Made by a program: the position numbers and the translations under genes | The notes under the pieces: generated by a model | What the model was told of the DNA's origin: nothing | The model's database searches: none | The model's input: the letters and a program-made list of their open reading frames with translations, nothing else | In this document: positions 12,027 through 23,715 of the stretch, in pieces | Layout of the letters: each line of letters starts with the position of its first letter | Position numbering within the stretch: the first letter of the stretch is position 1 | From: Mya arenaria | Taxonomy: Eukaryota > Mollusca > Bivalvia > Myida > Myidae | DNA: 64,000 nucleotides | Reading direction: 5' to 3' | NCBI RefSeq assembly: GCF_026914265.1 | Contig: NC_069136.1 | Location: forward strand, 48,530,381-48,594,380

Positions 12027-14059
12027 TTAGGCAATGGGCATATTGGAGAAGTGTCCGCCGCTCAGCTTGTCGAGGATGCCGGCCTTTTCCTGCAGCTTCC
12101 GGAACATCATGACAGCGGCGATAGTCGTAGCGACCAGGCCGCCCGTCATGATAATGATCAAGGCGATGAAAAGGCCCTGGTTCATACACAAATCGTCGTT
12201 AGCCTCCGGTGCTGAAATGTATGGGAAAGAACATATAATGTATATAGCCTAGAAAGGAAATACTTGTTGACGAATAACCAACGGAACTAAATCAAACTTG
12301 TCAATGTATAAATAAGAGCTGGAATGCGAAACACTCTGTGATCAATGTACGTGTATATTGTAGATGTTTAGGATGACATGTAGGATAACACGGGGAGGGT
12401 GAGTAAGCGGGGAAAGCGAGCATACAAAACGCACAAGTTAATTCCGCAAAAGAGTTTTAAACCCAACTGCAACATTAACATGTAGCTACACATTCAACTG
12501 CTCGAACTTGTGTCGCACCAGCTCTAATATGTCAGAAATAAGACACATATGGTTATATCTCTCTTGTAAAAATGCGTAGAACACTACAACTGAAACTTGA
12601 CATAAAATAGTTTCCATCTAGCTGAAATACGCTGTACACGACATGACATGACATGATGACACCTACCTTCAATAACAACCTCCTCGGTGGTGATTTTGAT
12701 GGACGAGCCAACGCTGATTTCGTCCACGTCGTTGTCCTGGTCTTCAGCCTGCCTCTTCTTTCTGCCGTAGCTGTTCTGACCGTCCGTGCATACAGTCTAG
12801 GTGCCAAAAGATGCATTTAGTTAACGGTTAATTTAATGGCTACATATACAATAAAACGACCGACAGCCAATTGAATACAACTGGTTTGTTGTTTGGTTAG
12901 GTTTACAATTATTAAAGGTAATGTTCTAACAGTTTCACATATATAAAGGCACAATTGAACCTAGACTGGTCGGCCTTGAGTAATAAATCATAAATAAAAT
13001 GAACACATGAAAACGGCCTGCCAGGGGCGAGAGATGATAAAGTCTATGCATATGTACATTGGAGTTTATTAATAAATTCACGCACGGCGCTGCAGGATCC
13101 AAGGCAGACTTGGAGGGTGCAGGAGAAAGGCATGGAGACGGATCCGCCGGCGAGGGACGTGGTTCGAAAGGCTCCGAAGGATGCCGACAGTTGGCCCTGC
13201 GACACCTGGGACATGTGAGGAAACAACTCCGTGTCTGCTGCACAACTATAGAAGTAGATGAACATGTAGTATTATTGCTAAAAACTGTTTGAGGATTTGT
13301 TTTCCTCAAGATTTCATTTGTAAACAAACTGAATGAGAATTGAGAGTCAATCTACCTTTTCCACTTAATATGACTTTGTGGTTTTCAAATTACAATTGAT
13401 TATGTTTATGGTTTTGTTAAAGGTCACTGTAGAGTAATCAATGTTTTATTTTTGTACAGATTTTGAGGCCAACTAATCTACGCGCGTATCGTATGATCGC
13501 TTTTCCAAATCAATATTTCAGAACTAAGATATATTGTCACCAACGATGAGTATGAAGTCGTGTTAAGAAATTTCGAGAGATGGTAACGCAATGGTATGCG
13601 CACATTGAGTGTTTTTTGTTAAAAAATGCAACATCTTTAACGCGCTGAAATATATTTTTCAACGATTTTGTATGAGTATGCTTACTAGCTAGTGATGACT
13701 TCGATGTTGTCAGCTGTGCAATCACGGGCCTTGATGTCAAAATCCTCTGAAACATAAACGTAACCATGTGAATTGTGATAATTAACTTTAAGTATTGTAG
13801 TCACGTATCTGAATACAATAATTGATATATGCATATAAGTTTTGAGATTATTCACGTTTTAGCTTATATGTACTGATGTATTGTCATAGACTTGATGCTG
13901 TCGTTTTAAAACTGTTTATAATTCAGAAAACTTTTCCCATACTCTCATGAAACTTACGTAGTAAACGTGATGTGAATGACAACATACACAATGGATGTTT
14001 AGGGTCATAACACCTCGCTGTTGACTATTGTTGTAAGAATATACAATTCATTATTCTTC

Positions 14060-14110
<51 letters not shown>

Positions 14111-16996
14111 GTCATCATTTATTTACACACTGACTTGAGTTGTGTTATACGATTAATACTAAATGTTACCGTTAAAAACAGATGAAGTTAATTTATTTCT
14201 TATCACCATTTTATACAAAGGTAACTGCAAATTTGCTGTAGTCTTCGCTGACATTATTATATTAACACTGACATATACTGGGTAATAACTAGCAAATTCA
14301 TTTATTTATTAATAGATCTCTAAGCAACAGATGAACTCACGGATGTAATCGGCATCAAGCTCTAGCAGCATGGTGATGGTGTCGGTCAGTTTCACGGTGG
14401 TGCCGGCCACGTCAACGCCGTTGCTGAATAGTTTCATCGTTGCTGTTGGTTTAACCGTCTTGTTCTGGCCGGCATCGTCATCTTTGTCCCTGTGGAAGGA
14501 ATGAAAAACTTTTTTTCAGGACGAGAATGACAAACAGTTGAGATTGTGAAAGGCTCTTGTTTCGCCAATAGGATTGCAGGAAAGATTCTGATCACTTTAA
14601 AATATTCCAAAGAAAACGACCTCCAAAGTGTCACTTAATCCTTAATTGCATTTATGAAGTGGGTTATTCAGCGTTAAGCGCATGTCCAATAACTGTTATA
14701 TAGAAATTCGCGCCGACCCCATGAAAGCTATTATTCACTTTCGCTTATTACCAAACGCATGAATCTGATTGGCTTATGCCGATTTAAGGGTTTAGTGAAG
14801 CAAAAAATTAGCAATAACTATAACATAGTCTATTGTCATTTTCCTGCCCGATGCCATAACCGAGCCGTCGCAAACCATAAATACGTAAGAGCGAAAGTCA
14901 CAGTGGGCTTCGTTTAACTGTATGCATATTTTACCATTTGACTGCTGATAAGAGCATAAGTATTTTAATATATTGATTTCAATTGTGTGAGGTTACCTTA
15001 ACATTAGACATTGGACATTTAAAAACAAAAGTCGTGCTGGCCTGACATTGGGCATTGGACTTTAAAAAACGGACAGTCGTGCTGGCACAGTATTGTACAA
15101 TGGACATTCAAAAATGAAATTCGGCAGGCACAACATTGGACATCAGACATTCAATGCCGGCATTCATTTTTCAATGTTCAATGTCCATTCTTGTTCCAGC
15201 ACGACTTTCGACATTTATTTCTTGATGTCTAATGTCCAATGTCGTGCCAGCACGAAATTCAATTTTGAATGTCCAAAGTCATATATATTTAGCTAATTCA
15301 CACAACTGATTTCATATAAGAGTTTCAAATTTCGTTCTCTAATTCAGTCTGTGTTTCTTCACGTGTGAAACATTGGCCTCAGAAATGTTCAAATATTGAT
15401 GCATGTACGTCTGTGTAAGAACTAGCACGTTCTACTTACGCGGCGGTGATGTTGTTGCTGACAGTCAGGTCCCCGAGATCTGCCACACACATAACAGGGA
15501 TCTGCTTGTCCGCGCCGGTCTGGTACAGAGCCTTCTTTTGTATAATCACTTTAAACGACTCCTCCTGAAAAGGTCAAGGTCAATGTCATATGTTTTATAT
15601 GGGCAATAAAACAAATGCAGCAGTACCATGCCTAACTCTTTAAAAAATACGTGTAGGACTCGTTTTTTGAGTTAAGTTGGTTGTTAACTTTCTACACTTG
15701 TCGAAGTAGCTACTGACTTGTCTCGAGTGGCTCATAACGTTATGAGCACGAGACGCTCGTGACGGTGGACGCATTTGCGAAGGACTTAGTACTGGAAATT
15801 TCATATGTAAATTTATGTACATACACAAAATAGAATTTTGGAAGGGAAGTACGCACCCACTGAATATTACACGAGGTAAAGTCAATTTCGTGTGAAGATG
15901 AAGTGCTGCTGGTGGTCTGACGACATGCGGCGTCCTGTCCCTGGATGTAGATAATACCCCCATCCTCGGCTCCCGTCACAGTCAACGAGAGCTTGCTCTT
16001 TGTGCAGCTGTCCACCGTCACTGAGACAGACATAATTCAATGTACGGGGCTGTTGGAATAGACTATCAGAGACTATCGGAACTATCAGAGTTTACGGAAT
16101 TAGTAATGAATTGTTCCAAGATGCGTCTCTAGGATTTGACGTTAACGGGGGCCTGCCTTTCGGAGCCCCTTCTCCCCGGTAAAAACGGAACATTATAGAC
16201 TTTAAACTTGTTTGAATGCTTTGGCGTAGGCCTAGACATGGTGTTTTTGCTTATATTGGTCTAAATAATTCATTTTTGTATTCTATGCATATTGTTTAAC
16301 TATATGGTCAGCATACATGCCATATTTTCTGGAGACCATTCAGGGGGATTTGTTCAAAAGTCTGAAAATTCAGGGGGATTTTGACCGTCAGAAAATGTTG
16401 ACACGACATGTTTACGGGGGTCCCCGGGGTAGGTAGGTGCCGGGCGCGCCAACACCTCCTTAAAACGCTAATGGTACGGGGATTCGCTGTTTTCAACTTG
16501 GATGATTTGAGCGATATCATGTGGATTTCACACAGTTTTAACATTTTTTTCGAAAGTAAACCCCTTTTATCATGAATAGCATTGGTTTAACAGCACAAAA
16601 TAGTCGATATGTGCTTAATTTGAAACAATATGGAGGAGCATAAGGTCAACGCGTTAAAACGTCATTTAGTTATATGAGAATAATATAAGAAGAAAAATAT
16701 TAGAAAATATGTGAACAAATAGTAGACAATTTCAGCACAATTGCTTATAAACAACAAAATACCATTGTTGGAGATATTAATAGGAAACCCCCTTAACCCT
16801 AAATGTTGCAATCTATTCTTATGCTGCAAACTGAATCACGTTAATTCTATAACATACAAGTTTGCGTTGCCGGTCGTGTTCCCTAACAAACCGACATTGC
16901 AACATTCTATAACTTACGGACGGGATCGAACGCGGTCTGTGCAGCGATCGTGGCCACCAGAACTGCCAAGGCGAGCATGGAACACCCGGTTCTCAT
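12027..16996 (-). CDS. ZP domain transmembrane protein, copy A
   Basis: Eight coding exons read from the minus strand: 16918-16996, 15857-16020, 15440-15564, 14341-14489, 13686-13746, 13086-13245, 12667-12796, 12027-12211. Phases agree at every junction and give 350 residues. Residues 1-20 are a signal peptide (MLALAVLVATIAA). The ZP module has ten cysteines: 32, 59, 77, 107 in ZP-N and 182, 194, 235, 240, 244, 249 in ZP-C, including the FSCTLQVCLGSC signature. RKKR at 258-261 is a furin-type consensus site. A hydrophobic segment at 303-326 (LFIALIIIMTGGLVATTIAA) precedes a 24-residue tail. N119 and N132 are sequons. ZP proteins normally polymerise into extracellular filaments after this cleavage. 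No EGF or other domain precedes the ZP module, a compact design seen in cuticlin-like and some egg-coat proteins. The specific role is unknown. Confidence 0.93.
14056..14112. repeat. (ATC)n microsatellite
   Basis: About 18 near-perfect catcat repeats in intron 4 of ZP gene A. At the equivalent place in copy B (near 35490) only a short remnant, ttcttcatcataatc, is present, so the expansion is specific to copy A. Confidence 0.9.
15003..15285. repeat. Foldback of GACATTGG / GTCGTGCTGG repeats in ZP gene A intron 3
   Basis: The left half carries gacattggacatt and gtcgtgctgg twice. The right half carries the reverse complements (aatgtccaatgtc, ccagcacga). The two halves can pair into a long imperfect hairpin. 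Related direct copies lie at 1500-1825. Copy B has a different element here (36306-39208). Confidence 0.7.
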
Positions 16997-17496
16997 TGTA
17001 AAGGCTTTCTGTAAACAAAATATTACTATAAGATATTCTATCCTTCAGCATGATGCATCGTGGGACAAAAAACAACAACAACAACATGAATTGTTTATTT
17101 CCGTATATTTAAGGTTGAGTTGTTTGGATGTCGTTTTAACAGTTAAAACTATCGCTTTCTCGTTTCAGTCCATGTTAACTAGAGCTGTCTATTAAGACAA
17201 TACATTTTAGTCAACTTGCCGGTAGAACACACTACCACAATTATATATCGAAAGGAAAAAAATATAACTTTCAGAACCGTTTTGTCCGGTAGCAATATAA
17301 ACATAAGGGTAACGGTAAAAGGGACATGCATTTGTCTGCAATTTTGGTATCAAAGTCTAAGATAGTAATACTATGAGTGTTTTCAGATGAATTACCAGTG
17401 AATAAAATGGTGCCAAATCATGAGCGAGTCCCTTTAAAACATTTGGGTCGGTCGGTAAACCGAAAAAACACACGGTCATAGCTAACACGTATCAGT

Positions 17497-17636
<140 letters not shown>

Positions 17637-18110
17637 TATTTCGCATAAAAAACTTACAAAGTTTATAGCGATAACAAACAGAATGATAGTAAAATTATAA
17701 CATTTTCACAGGAATTAACATTTAGCATGTGTAAGATTAAATGCATTTTAGAAAGTAAAATAAACCTTAAGTTTGTAAAATAAACAAGTGATGTTCTTCT
17801 ATTCATTGCAAAATATATGTATTTAGAAATACCGATTAGAACCGGTCTTGATATTAATGACATTTATTTTTCAAATTTGAGTAAAGAAGGCCATCTACAA
17901 TAGTAAGACTCTATATGCTGGACATACTAATAAAAATGTTGAAAGTTGAAAGCGTTTAATTATACATGTTTGGTTTGTTGAATACTATAATTTAAGTAAA
18001 ATATTGCCAAATAGATGTCTTGGCCAAAAAAGAGTGCACAGTCTAGTAAGATACAAAATATGTTGTTGTTTTTTCTTCTCTCAGATATTGAAGCCAATGC
18101 CTATATCCCC

Positions 18111-18468
18111 TTAAAGCTGCACTCTCACAGATATACCATTTTACAATTATTATTTTTTTTGTAAAGAGCAATTTTTTGCGTAAATAACTTCAAACCAATG
18201 AGATAAGATTGCTGACCAAAAATTAGATCGTAGTTTTTTCATATTTCCGTTCGAAAATTTATGTTTTATGGCTTAAACCGTTACTAACGGTTAAAGAAAA
18301 ATGCATAAAACATCATTTTTTGAACATACATATAAAAGTCTGCGATCTATTTTTTGGTCAGCAGGTTTTTATAACTGGTTTCAATGGATTTTCGCAAACA
18401 TTGGCTTGTTCTAAGACAAAATATAAAAAAGTTGTCAAAACCTTCAATCTGTGAGAGTGCAGCTTTAA
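18111..18468. mobile_element. TTAA palindromic MITE, copy 1
   Basis: Begins ttaaagctgcactctcacag and ends with its reverse complement followed by ttaa. The middle contains the short palindrome aaccgttactaacggtt. Full length, about 358 bases, in the 5' intron of ZP gene A. The equivalent intron of copy B lacks it. TTAA at both ends fits piggyBac-type target duplication, but the terminal bases are not the usual piggyBac CCC, so the superfamily is uncertain. Confidence 0.8.
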
Positions 18469-18770
18469 GTGTCAGGGTGGTCTTAAATACGAAACGACAA
18501 AGTAAGAATGGAACAAGACAAAAACATTATTATCTGTTCCAAAAGAATGTGTGTGTTTATGTTTTCGATCGTAAAAGGTTTTCCTACTAACAACAAACAA
18601 CTTGCATACAACAACAACAACAACAACAACAATAACAACAACAAATTTCACCTCTGTCATGAACGTTTTTGATTTCATTTTCTTAAGAGCAACTTAAATT
18701 ACAATCAAATGAAAACACGCTTTTGCACTCAAGATAAATCTAAACAAATTATTTAAAAAAGAGTACTTAC

Positions 18771-18825
18771 AGGTATTTCTGGTAGTCACAAAGCGACTGG
18801 GACAGCGCCAAGGTTTGTTGTGGCC
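18771..18825 (-). other. Noncoding first exon of ZP gene A (approximate 5' end)
   Basis: On the minus strand agaaatacct is followed by a strong donor, gtaagtac. The exon joins the acceptor at 17008, twelve bases before the ATG. The same exon and donor are conserved in copy B (42159 upward). The cap site is estimated from the TATA box about 25-30 bases upstream. Confidence 0.65.
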
Positions 18826-18845
18826 TCACCCCTCAAAGCGTTCAC

Positions 18846-18852
18846 ATATATA
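18846..18852 (-). promoter_or_regulatory. TATA box, ZP gene A
   Basis: TATATAT lies just upstream of the conserved first exon. It aligns with a longer TATATATA in copy B. Upstream DNA to about 19080 is also conserved, including an inverted CCAAT motif in acgtattggtcaaatg. Confidence 0.65.
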
Positions 18853-19080
18853 CCTGTTTATATTTATTAAATTAGCACAGTGACATATTTCTAGTAACAT
18901 TTTGTGTCCTGTGCGACACCTATCTAAGTACAAAATTACTTTTTTGCAGTAAAACTCGACCCAGGTAAAACGTATCAAATATTCATGAAATTTATTCTAA
19001 ACGTATTGGTCAAATGACATAACAATATCGGTCAACAAGTGTTCCAACCAGTATGTCATATAACTGACCATATACGCACG

Positions 19081-20136
19081 GCGCGAGTTTGGGTATAAAA
19101 CAATAACTTAGTTATTTTCTTAATGGTAGTTGAATCCTAAAGCAAACCTAATTGGATTGTTACGAAAGTGTACTTTGCAACTTTTTCGCTTATATACGTG
19201 CGTGCGTGCGTGCGTGCGTGCGTGTGTGTGTGTGTGTTTTAAAGATATTTAGTGGTCAACATTTTCTTTTGAATTTGGATTACATGAAAGGCTCTTCATA
19301 TTGGCAATGAAGATGACATACTTGTTTCTACTTCCGTTACGTGGGTTGTACGTTACGTCGTGCGAGCGGAACTACGGACAAGCGTTACTTCCTAATTCAA
19401 AATTCGTACGAATATGTCACAAGTACGTAGTCGTACCCCCTTTTTTCATCACCACGTTGTACCAATGAATTGTTCACACTTCGTTTATCGCTCGTTTATA
19501 AATTTTAGCTACAATGTATCCTCAATTAGAAGGTTCATCACTATCTAATTAACAGGTACGTCCTTATTTATCAGTGCAGTAATCAGAGGTGCACCTCAAT
19601 TTTTAAATTTCAAAATAGAGGTGTACCTCTATATTATATAAAGGTGCGTCTTTATCTTTTAGTAACATAATTTTGATTAGATCTACCTCAAAATAAAGAG
19701 ATGCACCTGAATAAAAGGACCTGCTCCTTTAAATATAGAGGTAAATTTATGATTTCAACATCGAGAGATAATGTTTTCTTAAAAATTGAAATCGTAAAAT
19801 CTTGAAATTTTATTGAAATTGAAATGTCACCACCGGTCTTTCGTAGTATGCCATGTTATACAAATTTACTATTTGAGTTGGTTTAAACCTTGACTAGGTC
19901 GTCCATAGGTCATATTTTGTATAGTAATTATTGGGTAAACTTCGACCAAACCAAAGAATAAACCAGTTTTATACGATTAGTTTGTGTCCTTAAATGGTGA
20001 TCTTGACCCTGAACTATTGCGCCTGGAACATCATTGCTGCATTTCGTCTTGATTCGTTGAGTATTTGACCAATGTTTGAGGAAAATCCTTCTAGTGGTTT
20101 AATACTTGTTTGGGGCAGAGACACAATCCAGTTATA
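19081..20136. other. Intergenic DNA with a GTGC/GT microsatellite and a weak TIR element
   Basis: A (gtgc)n(gt)n microsatellite lies at 19199-19237. The stretch 19289-19395 is a dispersed match to 48598-48705. At 19553-19727 the ends caggtacgtccttattta and ataaaaggacctg are imperfect inverted repeats around several aggtgcacct palindromes, possibly a small MITE. No coding exon was seen. Confidence 0.45.
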
Positions 20137-20901
20137 GGGCCATTTCACCAAGGATTGTTTTGGTCCCGAGAGTACCGGATCTCTTTTTTAGTCGATCGGC
20201 CCTATTTTTGCAAAATAAGTCGGGAACCTACGTTCACTAACGTGCACTAACCTATACCTTCGGGGTAAGATCTGGCGCGATCGCATTAGTCCCCCGAGGG
20301 TCGGGTACATAAAAAGTGATCGGCTACTGTTTTTAAACAAGTTGAAAACCAGTAGCCGATCAAAACAGTCGGCCCGTGGTCGCCTTGGTCGCCCGAGGGT
20401 CCTCTGAAGGTCCACTAGTCTCGCCCGCCCTCTGGAGCCCTCTGGAGCCTTCTGGAGCTTTCGTTTAGCCTATGTCGCTCTCTTCCGAGGGTCGTGCGTA
20501 GTGTCGTCGGAGTGTAAGCACCCGACCATCACCAGAACATATAGAAATCCTTTTAAATGTCACAAATAATTAATTGTTGCTTAAAAGAACGGCAACGCAT
20601 ATATTTACTCAAAGTAATTATAAATAATAATAAATGTACAAATTAATACCAATGCCAGAGAACTATAAAATCTTTATAATAAAAAAATAAACTGCAAACT
20701 TTTCTCAGAACAGGTACTAACACAAAACACAGGTGAAAAACCTTTAACAATTCACAACAACTTACTTCTTTTTAGCATACTTTCAAGTCTTGTAACATTT
20801 TGCTGTGCTATAGCAGTACGAAGTTGTAAAGCTACAACAAGCCCCAGCACTGCTTGTTGGTCCATGACCTTCACTGGCTTGTCAGAAAATGGTGAAAGGC
20901 T

Positions 20902-21360
20902 GTTTTGTTTATTTGAGTTTATCAAGGTCTGCCCGCGCCCATTGGCTGCATTATGGCTTGACCCCGCCGTGACGCCCTCACGACTGAAATTGTGTTTAAA
21001 TGCCATAAGTGACATGAGATAGAAGTGACAGCAATTCGCAGTCAAATCCAGGCATTGGAATACTTGAAGAAACAGAGTGAGATACAAGAAATCCGGGTGC
21101 GATACCCTAGCTCTTTGCGAAGAGACCTCTTGGTTCTTTAACGTGCTCGGTGTAAAGCACCGATACACGGGATACAACTTTCCTGGGTTGAACCAGTACT
21201 GAGTACACCACTTTCCCAAGCACTACCCTTTAAATGCCAAGCGCCAGGCAAGGGAGCTACTTGTACCAGCTTTTAACGTCTTTCGGTATGACGCGGCCTG
21301 GGATCGAACCCACGACCTCCCGCTCCGTAAGCGGACGCTTAACCACAAGGCCGCGGAGAC
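20902..21360 (-). mobile_element. Complete tRNA-derived SINE with target-site duplication
   Basis: Flanked by perfect 11-base direct repeats ggtgaaaggct at 20891-20901 and 21361-21371. On the minus strand it starts gtctccgcggccttgtgg. It has a tRNA-like head (21293-21354) with box A tggttaagcg and box B ggttcgatccc, a roughly 350-base body with gctttacaccgagcacgtta, and an A-rich 3' tail. A 155-residue open frame across the body is not a gene. Confidence 0.85.
21293..21354 (-). repeat. tRNA-like SINE head, 62 nt
   Basis: The ends gcggcct and aggccgc form a seven-base acceptor stem. Ccgct/agcgg forms an anticodon-like stem with a five-base loop, and gtgggttcgatcccac-type bases form the T arm. 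It is about ten bases too short for a tRNA, so it is a transcription module and not a tRNA gene. Confidence 0.75.
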
Positions 21361-21938
21361 GGTGAAAGGCTTCGATATGGCTCGATTTATATAGTCGGGC
21401 CACAAAAACACCGATCTCTCGCCGATCTGGGCAAATTTAGTCGGCCAAAGATCGTTTAAATCGTCCGAAGAACGTTTACTTTCGGGTTTCTGCGGCTACC
21501 TGCGTCAACATAAGCCTACATTCGGCCACTCTCGCGCGAAGAACGGCGTAAGAACGGCGGACATCGGCCGCAGAGCGGTCAAAGGCGTCCTCTATGGAGC
21601 CGGGATCGCCCATTTTCGGTCCCTCTCGGCCGAACAATGCGCGAACATCGCTCACTTGCCCACGAGATGCGGGTCTCTACCGGTCCTTTTTCTTGTACCT
21701 GCGGGTACTTGCGCGTACTTTCGCATACTTGCGCCCCTGAAACGTGTCGATCGCTCGAGGAACGTCCGTGAATCGTCCCTCGCCGTGGTTCATTGGTCGG
21801 GATTCAATCGGCTTAAAAATGGGGACGATTGGAGGCGATTCAAGACGACAATCTCGCCGATCAAAAAAAAATCATCGGGGATAATCTGGTACAGATCGGG
21901 CCTATTGGAAAAAAAACAATCCTTGGTGAAATGGGGGC

Positions 21939-23179
21939 ATTACCTTGAACGGTGACCATGACCTTCGGCCGGAGATATAATTATGTGTGTTGCCCGGATG
22001 CGATGAACATTTACACTGTAGGGTATCAAAATTAGGTTATCATCTTAGAAATAATGAGTCTACACAAACGGCACCATCACAACACGTTACATAAAGAAAA
22101 TGTCCACAAGTGCATTGTGACACTGTCGTTGAGACATGGTCCTGGGACTTCTCCGCCGCACATTGTCTTGATGTGCTTAAATCTTGTGGTAAATTATTTT
22201 AATCGGTCCATACATCATAATGAAATTGACCGGACATGAACTGCGACGGACAGCCGGGCGGAATCGAGCAATTCTATAGTCACTAAAGCAAAAACGATCA
22301 TATATGCATAGATAACCATCATAATTTGCGTCAAACAGATATCAAGATGTTTAATGTTAAAGGATAACATGTTTATGACCCCTTGTGGCCTTGACCTTTG
22401 ACCAAGTGACCCCTTACAGCAATATGGTATTTCTACTATACACATGAAGTATAGGTGTCGAAAGGTTATCAAAATATGGAGTGCTACATATTTTTTACAA
22501 AGTTTTACCAAGTATGAACTTGATTTTTGATACAATGGCCAAAAATTTATTCAATATGCATACTGCGAAAAAATAAGGGCTATATCAGACTTAGCTAAGA
22601 TAAAAGCGAAAACAATAGGACCCCTGATCCATCTTCGTGGCATGGATTGTTTTTGGAATATGTGAACAATACATTTACAAATGCTTTTCTTTTCTTTTTA
22701 AATGTGACAAACGTTTTAGCTTTGAGGGGGTGGGGGTATTTGTTAAAGGGTCAACATAGGCATATTGCAACTATATAAACATTATTTTCCTTTGCAATTT
22801 TATAATTCAATTAACAGAAATCTGGGCTCATGATTACGAACAGTTCCATGTCCCAGTCTAGTCTCGGACTCAGCAAAGTACTTTTATGCAATTTTAAAGA
22901 ATCGTCTTAATTCTATCCGTTTAACAAAAAAAAAAAATGTTAATTATTGTACAATGTCAAATAATTTATTAATATTTTTATTGACGTTTTGGCCTTAAGG
23001 ACTTTTGAAGTTGGAAAATACTTCAAAATACCAACAAAGAAACTTTTTCAAATTTTGAGACTTAACATGGCAAATGTAATATATAGAATGACATCGTGTC
23101 AAATGGTTACACGAAAAATTAGCAACGCTAATCATCAATATTCAGCTAGAAAGAAAGTTACAATGAAATGAACTTTTTG
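21939..23179. other. Intergenic DNA, no gene recognised
   Basis: AT-rich. The only notable word is ttgacctttgacc at 22391-22403, a direct repeat of the nuclear-receptor half site. No exon with flanking splice sites was found. Confidence 0.45.
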
Positions 23180-23715
23180 CCACCCTTTAGTCTGAACTCA
23201 GATATAATACTGTTTACAATCTTAGTCTGAACTTAGATATAATACTGTTTACAATCTTAGTCTGAACTCAGATATAATACTGTTTACAATCTTAGTCTGA
23301 ACTTAGATATAATACTGTTTACAATCTTAGTCTGAACTCAGATATAATACTGTTTACAATCTTAGTCTGAACTTAGATATAATACTGTTTACAATCTTAG
23401 TCTGAACTCAGATATAATACTGTTTACAATCTTAGTCTGAACTCAGATATAATACTGTTTACAATCTTAGTCTGAACTCAGATATAATACTGTTTACAAT
23501 CTTAGTCTGAACTCAGATATAATACTGTTTACAATCATAGTCTGAACTCAGATATAATACTGTTTACAATCTTAGTCTGAACTCAGACATAATACTGTTT
23601 ACAATCTTAGTCTGAACTCAGACATAATACTGTTTACAATCTTAGTCTGAACTCAGACATAATACTGTTTACAATCTTAGTCTGAACTCAGACATAATGC
23701 TGTTTACAATCACGG
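23180..23715. repeat. 35-bp satellite, about 15 copies
   Basis: The unit is cttagtctgaactcagatat plus aatactgtttacaat. Copies 1-6 alternate actcag and acttag, a 70-base dimer. Copies 7-11 all have actcagata. The last four have actcagaca. This shows successive local homogenisation. Confidence 0.97.

Larger units (their letters stand above)
20137..21938. mobile_element. TIR DNA element with a nested SINE
   Basis: The left end gggccatttcaccaaggatt and the right end, whose reverse complement reads gcccccatttcaccaaggat, are inverted repeats of about 30 bases. The interior is unusually GC-rich for this window. It carries repeated cgatcg, tcggcc and gcgaac-type words but no transposase, so it is non-autonomous. 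A SINE at 20902-21360 inserted into it later. Target duplication at the outer ends was not clear. Confidence 0.65.

Noticed and set aside
12034..12252. Plus-strand frame opposite the ZP transmembrane exon, with a twin at 32558-32755
   Set aside because: It is an antisense shadow of a conserved exon. The conservation is explained by the ZP coding frame.
13059..13292. Plus-strand 77-residue frame
   Set aside because: Antisense of the ZP-C exon that encodes FSCTLQVCLGSC. The minus-strand frame is the real one.
20752..21219. 155-residue frame on the minus strand
   Set aside because: It lies mainly in the body of a SINE with defined target duplications.
21293..21354. tRNA gene
   Set aside because: Only 62 nt, no proper D arm, five-base anticodon loop, and it forms the head of a SINE.
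23180..23715. CRISPR array
   Set aside because: The 35-base units are contiguous, with no unique spacers, in a eukaryotic genome.
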